Of a DNA stretch of 16,153 nucleotides, positions 11,605-16,153 are shown piece after piece. The DNA is from CAZPMO01 sp964587515. GTDB taxonomy: Bacteria; Pseudomonadota; Alphaproteobacteria; MPNO01. Made by a program: the position numbers and the translations under genes. The notes beneath the pieces were generated by a model. The model was not told the origin of the DNA, searched no databases, and saw only the letters and a program-made list of their open reading frames with translations. Location: contig CAZPMO010000109.1 of assembly GCA_964587515.1 (NCBI GenBank), positions 1 to 16,153 of the forward strand, in the 5' to 3' direction. Position 1 is the first letter of the stretch. Each line of letters starts with the position of its first letter.

Positions 11605-14447
11605 TCAGCGGTTGATTATCTTGTCGAGCGACTCGGTGAAAGCGGCGAGGTCTTCGCTCGCCCCATCGTCGGGCGGTTTACCGGTCGGAGGCGCGGGAGA
11701 GTTCGTATCGACCGCGTCGACGCCGCATTGGCGGGCGATCGCGCCAGCCAGCTTTACCGGATCGATGGGTTTCGAAATGTAATCGTTCATCCCGGCGGCG
11801 AGATATAGTTCGCGGTCGCCTTTCATGGCGTTGGCGGTCAGCGCGATGATCGGAACCCCCGCCCGGTCGCCGCCAAAGGCGCGGATCGTCTTGGTCNNNN
11901 NNNNNNCATCTCCGGCATCTGCACATCCATCAGGATCAGGTCGTAGGTTTCCGATCGCGCGGCGTTGACGGCCTCCACGCCGTTGCCGGCCACATCCACC
12001 CGATGCCCGCTTCTCGCGAGCATGGCGAGCGCGACTTTCTGGTTGACCGGATTGTCCTCGGCCAACAGGATTCTCAGCTTGGGCGGTGGCGGCGGCGCAT
12101 TCGAACGCCCGGCAAGGACGCCGAACCTAAAGCCCCGATCGGCAACTTCTTCGCCGGCCGGCACGGGATCGAATCCGACCGCGAACCAGAACGTGCTGCC
12201 CTGGCCGGGCGCGGCCTCGACACCGATGTCGCCCCCCATCAGCTCGCAAAGCTGCCGACAAATGGAAAGCCCCAGACCGGTGCCGCCATATTTCCGCGTG
12301 GTCGAGGCGTCGGCCTGGGTGAACCTCACGAACAGTTCCTGCTGCTGCACCTCGGTAAGCCCGATGCCGGTGTCGCTGACTTCGAAACGCAACCTTGATT
12401 CGCCGCGGGCCGCGTCTTCGGCGGCAATTTTGACGGTGACCCCGCCTTGTTCGGTGAATTTTATCGCGTTGCTGGTCAGATTGAGCAGGATCTGCCGCAG
12501 CCGGCCGGGGTCGCCCATCACATGAGGATGAATGGCCGACGACATCTCGGTCTCCAGCGTCAGCCCTTTCTCGTCGGCGCGCGGACCAAGGAGACGAACG
12601 ACGCTCTCAAGAATTTCGGTAAGATCGAACGCGACATGTTCGAGCGCGAGCTTGCCGGCCTCCATCTTCGAGAAATCAAGAATGTCGTTGATGACGGTCA
12701 GCAGCGACACGCCCGAATCCCGAATGACGCGTGCGAAGCCTTCCTGTTCCTCGGAAAGATCGGTCTCGAGTAACAACTCCGCCATGCCCATCACGCCATT
12801 CATGGGGGTGCGGATCTCGTGGCTCATATTGGCCAGGAAATCGCTTTTCGCCCGGTTGGCGAGCTCGGCCGCTTCCTTGGCTTCCCGCGTCGCGATCTCG
12901 GCCTGTTTCTGCTTGGTGATGTCGGTAAACAGGGTGAAGAAGCCAACGACATCGCCGCCTTCGCCGAAATGCGGGATCACATGAGACAGATAATGACGTG
13001 AATCTTCGCCGCCGAATTTCCGCTCCGCCTCGTAGGTTTGGTGATGCCCGGAAAGCGCCTTGTTGATATGAGGTCGCGCGGACTGGTAGTCCTTATCGCC
13101 ACGCACATCCTTGACGAACATGCCGATAATTTCCTCGTTTTTCAGACCGAACCGCTCCCGGTAGGTCTTATTGACGAAACGGATTTGCTCGTTCGCATCG
13201 ATATAGGCGATCATTCCGGGCACGGCGTCGGTGATCAGGCGCATGCGTTCTTCGCTTTCGCGCATCGCCTCTTCGGCCTGCTTGCGTTCGGAAACATCCC
13301 TCGAGATGGACAGCACCGCGACCCGGCCCTGCCAGGTTACGCGCGCCGCCGCCGATTCCGCGGTGAAAATGGTTCCGTCCAAACGTTGGCGAATCTGTTC
13401 CCGGATCGCCACCGCGCCTTCCACTTCGGATACATCCCGATGCCGTTTCCTGATCTGTTCGTGCTGTTCCTCGGGCACGAGATCAAGCGAGGAAATGCTG
13501 ATGAGATCTCCGACGGAGTCCGCGCCGAATATTTCCGCCGCCGCGGGATTGGCGAAAACGATCCGGCTGTCCTGATGCACCAGGATACTATCCGGTGAGA
13601 GATCGATAAGCTGTTGGTGGAACGCTTCGCTCCTTTCGAACTGGTGTTCGTTAATCTTCGGTCGCTGCTCGATGATCGACACCACCAGCGCGAGTACAAT
13701 CAAGAAGAAGGTTGTGATACCGACCGCGGTCGCGAGCCAGGGGCCGTCGAGTATCAATACATTCGAATTGTGTGTCGGCGCGGGGATAAAGTATGTCGCG
13801 GTCATGCCGGTGTAACGCATCGCGGAGATCGACAGCCCCATCAGGACCGCGCAGACCAGCCGCGCGAACCAATTTCGGTGGCTCGCATTGGCGGTCGCCA
13901 TGCCGCTGAACAACAGATGCAATGCGACGGTCGATATCACGATCCCCAGGCCGAGCGACAAGGCGGAGGTCACGGGATCGTAGCGAACGATCACCGTCAT
14001 GTGCATCGCCGCCATACCGAGGTAATGCATCGCGCCGGCCCCGACGCCCAGGATGGCTCCACCGCCCAGGAGATGGGCGAAGCTCTTCGGGCCGGCGCAA
14101 ACCACCATGAAGGCGAGGCCGCACGCGAGGACCGCGGATCCCACCGACATCGCGGTAAGGGCCGCATCGTAACTCCCCCGCATCGGCATCTCGACGGCCA
14201 GCACGGCGATGAAATGCATGGTCCAGATGCCGCCGCCCATGGCGACCGCGCCGGACATCAGCCAGCCCATCTTGACGCGGCGTCGCGATGCCTGCCGGAT
14301 GCTCGCCACGATGTGGAAGGCCGAATAGGAGGCGAAGATCGCCGCCACCAGCGACAGACAGACCAGCCAGGGGTCATACGCGTAATCGATACTCGCGGCG
14401 ACGACCCGCTCCCGGTCCGCCTGGCCGATAAACCCGTCACCAAACAC
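11605..14447 (-). CDS. MHYT-PAS-PAS hybrid sensor histidine kinase with receiver, interrupted by an assembly gap
   Basis: A hybrid kinase of about 948 aa once the N gap is bridged. An N-terminal seven-helix MHYT sensor (24-260) carries motifs WTMHFIAVL (75-83), AMHYLGMAAMHM (139-150) and AMRYTGM (209-215), which in related proteins are proposed to bind a metal or a diatomic gas. Two PAS domains follow (about 272-390 and 395-515), then a short coiled coil. The kinase core has the H box FLANMSHEIRTPMNGV (His543), N box NLTSNAIKFT, DTGIGL and GTGLGLSI. A receiver starts at LRILLAEDNPVNQ with phospho-acceptor Asp841 in LILMDVQMPEM. After the gap it continues TKTIRAF...IIALTANAM...YISKPID, with a 45-residue tail to the TGA. 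The GTG start at 14447 has no good ribosome-binding site and is uncertain. No partner regulator is adjacent. Confidence 0.92.
11897..11906. other. Assembly gap (10 N) within the receiver domain
   Basis: Ten N replace sequence between QMPEM and TKTIRAF. With ten bases the two halves are out of frame. Receivers of this type read MPEMDG-x-EAT, which needs 14 hidden bases to join both halves in frame. The gap length is therefore probably a placeholder, and the gene is not truly frameshifted. Confidence 0.95.
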
Positions 14448-14628
14448 TATGTTTTCGCCCGTAATTGGCGATGGCGAGAGGCGTTCGCGTCCTCGCAGCC
14501 TGTGCCTTGTCTACCCTGCATCGGGCTCTACCGATGCGATTAATACAGCGCCGATTCTATCGAAATCAGGTTGTTAATTCATGAATTTAGCGATCGCCGG
14601 TAAGAAATCGTTAAGGCTGGCGGCCCGC
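14448..14628. other. Intergenic region upstream of the sensor kinase
   Basis: About 180 bp without a convincing gene. It must contain the kinase promoter (minus strand). The only structure I see is the 12-bp palindrome AATTCATGAATT (14576-14587) in an AT-rich patch, which could be a regulator site. Confidence 0.4.
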
Positions 14629-14678
14629 TTAGAGCGCTATCCGACCAAATAGGACCATTTGGTCGGATAGCGCTCTAA
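14629..14678. repeat. Perfect 22-bp-arm palindrome (dispersed repeat, copy 1)
   Basis: The left arm (14629-14650, starting TTAGAGCGCTATCC) and right arm (14657-14678) are exact reverse complements, separated by the 6-nt loop AGGACC. The stop codon of the TRAP permease gene (14677-14675) lies inside the right arm. There is no T tract on either side, so a standard terminator is unlikely. It resembles palindromic intergenic repeats of alphaproteobacteria that begin AGAGC and end GCTCT. Confidence 0.88.
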
Positions 14679-15985
14679 ATCATCATGCCGAGGACGCCGG
14701 GGAGCCACAGGCTGAGGGCGGGAAACAGCGCCACGATGGCGAGGCGGGTGAGATCGGCGATGAAAAACGGGATGATGCCGCTGAAAATGGTCTTCAGCGG
14801 CACCTCGGGCGCCATGCCGTGCAATACGAACGGAATAATCCCGATCGGCGGCGTGATCTGGCCGATCTCGATCACCATGATGTTGATGATGCCCCACCAG
14901 ATCGGATCGAAGCCGAGGCCGACCACCAGCGGAAACACCACCGGCAGGGTGATGATCATCGCCGCCACGGTCTCGAAGATGCTGCCGAGCACGATATACA
15001 TCACCAGCAGGAGGAAGATCACCATCCAGGGCGGCAGGCCGGACCTTTCGATGCCGCCGACCAGGGTAACGGGCAACTGGCTCAGCGTCATGAAGGTGGT
15101 GAAGACCGTGGCGCCGATGATGATGATGTAGATCAGCCCGGTGGTGGCGGCGGTCTGGGCCAGCACGTCGCGCATCACCTGGAGCGACAGCCGGCCGCGC
15201 AAACACAGGAACAGGAACGAGACGATGCAGCCGACCGCGGCCGCTTCGAGGACCGTGAACACGCCGCCATAGATGCCGCCGCTGACGATCCCGGCCAGCA
15301 GCAGCACGCCCCAGCTATTCCTGACCACGCGCAACCGTTCGTCCCACGGCATGCGCGGCCCGGCGGGACCCGCCTCGGGCTTCACGCGCACGAAAATGGC
15401 GATGGTCGCGAAATAGATGGCGATGCAGATCAGACCGGGAATCACCGCCGCCGTGAACAGCGCGATGACGAATTGTTCGGTCAGCACGCCATAGAGCAGC
15501 ATCAGGTTGGAGGGCGGGATCAGAATCCCCAGCGTGCCGCCGGCCGCGATGCAGCCCACCGACAGGGTCGGGCTGTAGCGCCGCGCGGTCATTTCCGGCA
15601 GCGCGATGCGCATGAAGGTCGAGGCGGTGGCCAGCGACGAGCCGCAGATGGCGCCGAACCCGCCGCAGCCGGCGATGGTGGTCATGGCCAGCCCGCCGCG
15701 ATAATGGCCGATCAGCGCGTAAAACAACCGGTAGAGATCACCCGACAGGCCTGCCGCGGCGGCGAAACTGCCCATCAGCAGGAACATGGGGATCGCCGCC
15801 AGGGCCTGGGTCACCAGCACTTCGGTCGGCGCGGTGGCGAACAGCTTGATCGCCGGATCGAGGCCGATGATCGCCCACACGCCGCCGAAACCGGCCACCG
15901 CCATGGCGATGCCGATGGGCACGTGCAGCAGGATCATGCCCAGCATCCCGAGGATGCCGACGATGGCGATGATCATCGGGTCCAC
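14675..15985 (-). CDS. TRAP transporter large permease subunit (DctM family)
   Basis: A 436-aa, very hydrophobic protein with about 12 helices and the DctM layout: IPMFLLMGSFAAAAGLSGDLYR (65-86), GCGGFGAICGSSLATASTFMRIALPEM (106-132), GTLGILIPPSNLMLLYGVLTEQ (150-171) and, late, IEIGQITPPIGIIPFVLHGMA. DctM is the ion-coupled channel subunit of TRAP importers, which take up organic acids with a periplasmic binding protein (DctP) and a small membrane subunit (DctQ). The start is GTG at 15985 behind GAGGGGAG at 6-9 nt spacing. No DctQ or DctP gene is visible. The 168 bp upstream contain only repeats, so DctQ is not directly adjacent as is usual. The stop codon is buried in a palindromic repeat. 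The transported substrate cannot be read from sequence. Confidence 0.94.
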   Translation of the reverse strand: MDPMIIAIVGILGMLGMILLHVPIGIAMAVAGFGGVWAIIGLDPAIKLFATAPTEVLVTQALAAIPMFLLMGSFAAAAGLSGDLYRLFYALIGHYRGGLAMTTIAGCGGFGAICGSSLATASTFMRIALPEMTARRYSPTLSVGCIAAGGTLGILIPPSNLMLLYGVLTEQFVIALFTAAVIPGLICIAIYFATIAIFVRVKPEAGPAGPRMPWDERLRVVRNSWGVLLLAGIVSGGIYGGVFTVLEAAAVGCIVSFLFLCLRGRLSLQVMRDVLAQTAATTGLIYIIIIGATVFTTFMTLSQLPVTLVGGIERSGLPPWMVIFLLLVMYIVLGSIFETVAAMIITLPVVFPLVVGLGFDPIWWGIINIMVIEIGQITPPIGIIPFVLHGMAPEVPLKTIFSGIIPFFIADLTRLAIVALFPALSLWLPGVLGMMI

Positions 15986-16000
15986 GGTCGGCTCCCCTCG

Positions 16001-16038
16001 CTAGAGCATGATCCAACCAAATAGAACCATTTGACCGA
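16001..16038. repeat. Degenerate copy 2 of the TAGAGC palindromic repeat
   Basis: CTAGAGCATGATCCAACC, then AAATAGAACCATTTG, aligns with copy 1 (14629-14678), sharing TAGAGC, ATCC, ACCAAATAG and ACCATTTG at the same spacing. The right arm loses pairing after ATTTG. It abuts the ribosome-binding site of the TRAP permease gene. Confidence 0.75.
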
Positions 16039-16127
16039 GATTATTCCGCCCCGTGGTTAGGCGCGCTTCGCATGGCGATGCCCAGCATCGGCAAAGACGC
16101 GCAACGACGCCACGGGGCGGAATAATC
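16039..16127. repeat. Compound palindrome with perfect 18-bp arms
   Basis: GATTATTCCGCCCCGTGG (16039-16056) and its exact reverse complement (16110-16127) enclose 53 bp. The enclosed DNA holds its own hairpin, CGATGC-CCA-GCATCG (16076-16090), flanked by GCGCG/CGCGC. The nested layout suggests a dispersed palindromic element or MITE-like repeat, or a structured RNA. It begins exactly where copy 2 of the neighbouring repeat stops matching. Confidence 0.8.
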
Positions 16128-16153
16128 CGGCCTTCGGTGGGGCAAATCGGCTT

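Noticed and set aside
11678..11926. Short minus-strand frame crossing the N run
   Set aside because: It exists only because the ten N are read as if real. The receiver-domain frame on either side explains the DNA.
13614..14543. A 309-aa plus-strand open frame opposite the MHYT sensor domain
   Set aside because: Antisense shadow of the MHYT/PAS region, with low-complexity His/Arg/Asp composition.
14819..16024. A 401-aa open frame on the plus strand rich in His, Asp and Gln
   Set aside because: It is antisense to the TRAP permease gene. The composition arises from the complement of hydrophobic GC-rich codons, with no start signal or family resemblance.
1..16153. CRISPR array, rRNA or classical toxin-antitoxin pair
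   Set aside because: No regularly spaced repeats, no rRNA-like sequence, and the passenger proteins do not match a toxin family I recognise.

Overview
This is a GC-rich bacterial window. Its gene types (large TRAP permease, MHYT sensor kinase, FAH/Rid/VOC catabolic enzymes), the tRNA-Gly(CCC) and palindromic intergenic repeats beginning TAGAGC all point to an alphaproteobacterium, probably of the Rhodospirillales/Rhizobiales type. The genus cannot be named from the sequence. One run of 10 N inside a gene shows this is a scaffolded draft assembly.

Layout, left to right. (1) 3-182: the 3' end of a probable thiamine-pyrophosphate enzyme. It converges on a tight minus-strand operon (195-1872) encoding an FAH-family hydrolase, an archaeal-type CTP-dependent riboflavin kinase-like protein and a Rid-family protein, joined by two 4-bp ATGA overlaps. 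(2) 1932-2005: tRNA-Gly(CCC), then NADP-type glutamate dehydrogenase gdhA on the minus strand. (3) 3454-6398: a complete 2,945-bp IS1-like transposon. It has near-perfect 20-bp inverted ends and a perfect 8-bp target duplication (TAACGAAA). It carries a DDE transposase and three passenger genes: an XRE-HTH/ImmA-IrrE metallopeptidase, an unrecognised 163-aa protein and a small basic protein. It landed exactly at the stop codon of a VanZ-like gene and separates that gene from gdhA. (4) 6398-11601: a catabolic or transport block. A two-domain VOC protein with the Fe-ligand set of extradiol dioxygenases and the VanZ-like gene run leftward. An acyl-CoA-dehydrogenase-fold flavin monooxygenase, a NodB-like deacetylase family protein and an MFS exporter with a 21-histidine C-terminal tail run rightward from a shared divergent promoter region. 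(5) 11605-14447: an MHYT-PAS-PAS hybrid histidine kinase whose receiver domain is cut by the N gap. (6) 14629-16153: a TRAP large permease (dctM-like) flanked by two copies of one palindromic repeat family, followed by a separate 18-bp-arm palindrome.

How the genes may work together (inference): the monooxygenase and the extradiol-type dioxygenase look like consecutive ring-hydroxylating and ring-opening steps. An FAH-family hydrolase would be a natural later step. The riboflavin-kinase-like gene could serve the flavin demand or act on a related small molecule. The TRAP permease could take up an organic acid. The substrate is not visible from sequence.

The best candidates for something little described are the transposon's passenger set, which is neither antibiotic resistance nor an obvious toxin pair, and the translationally coupled FAH / CTP-riboflavin-kinase-like / Rid operon.
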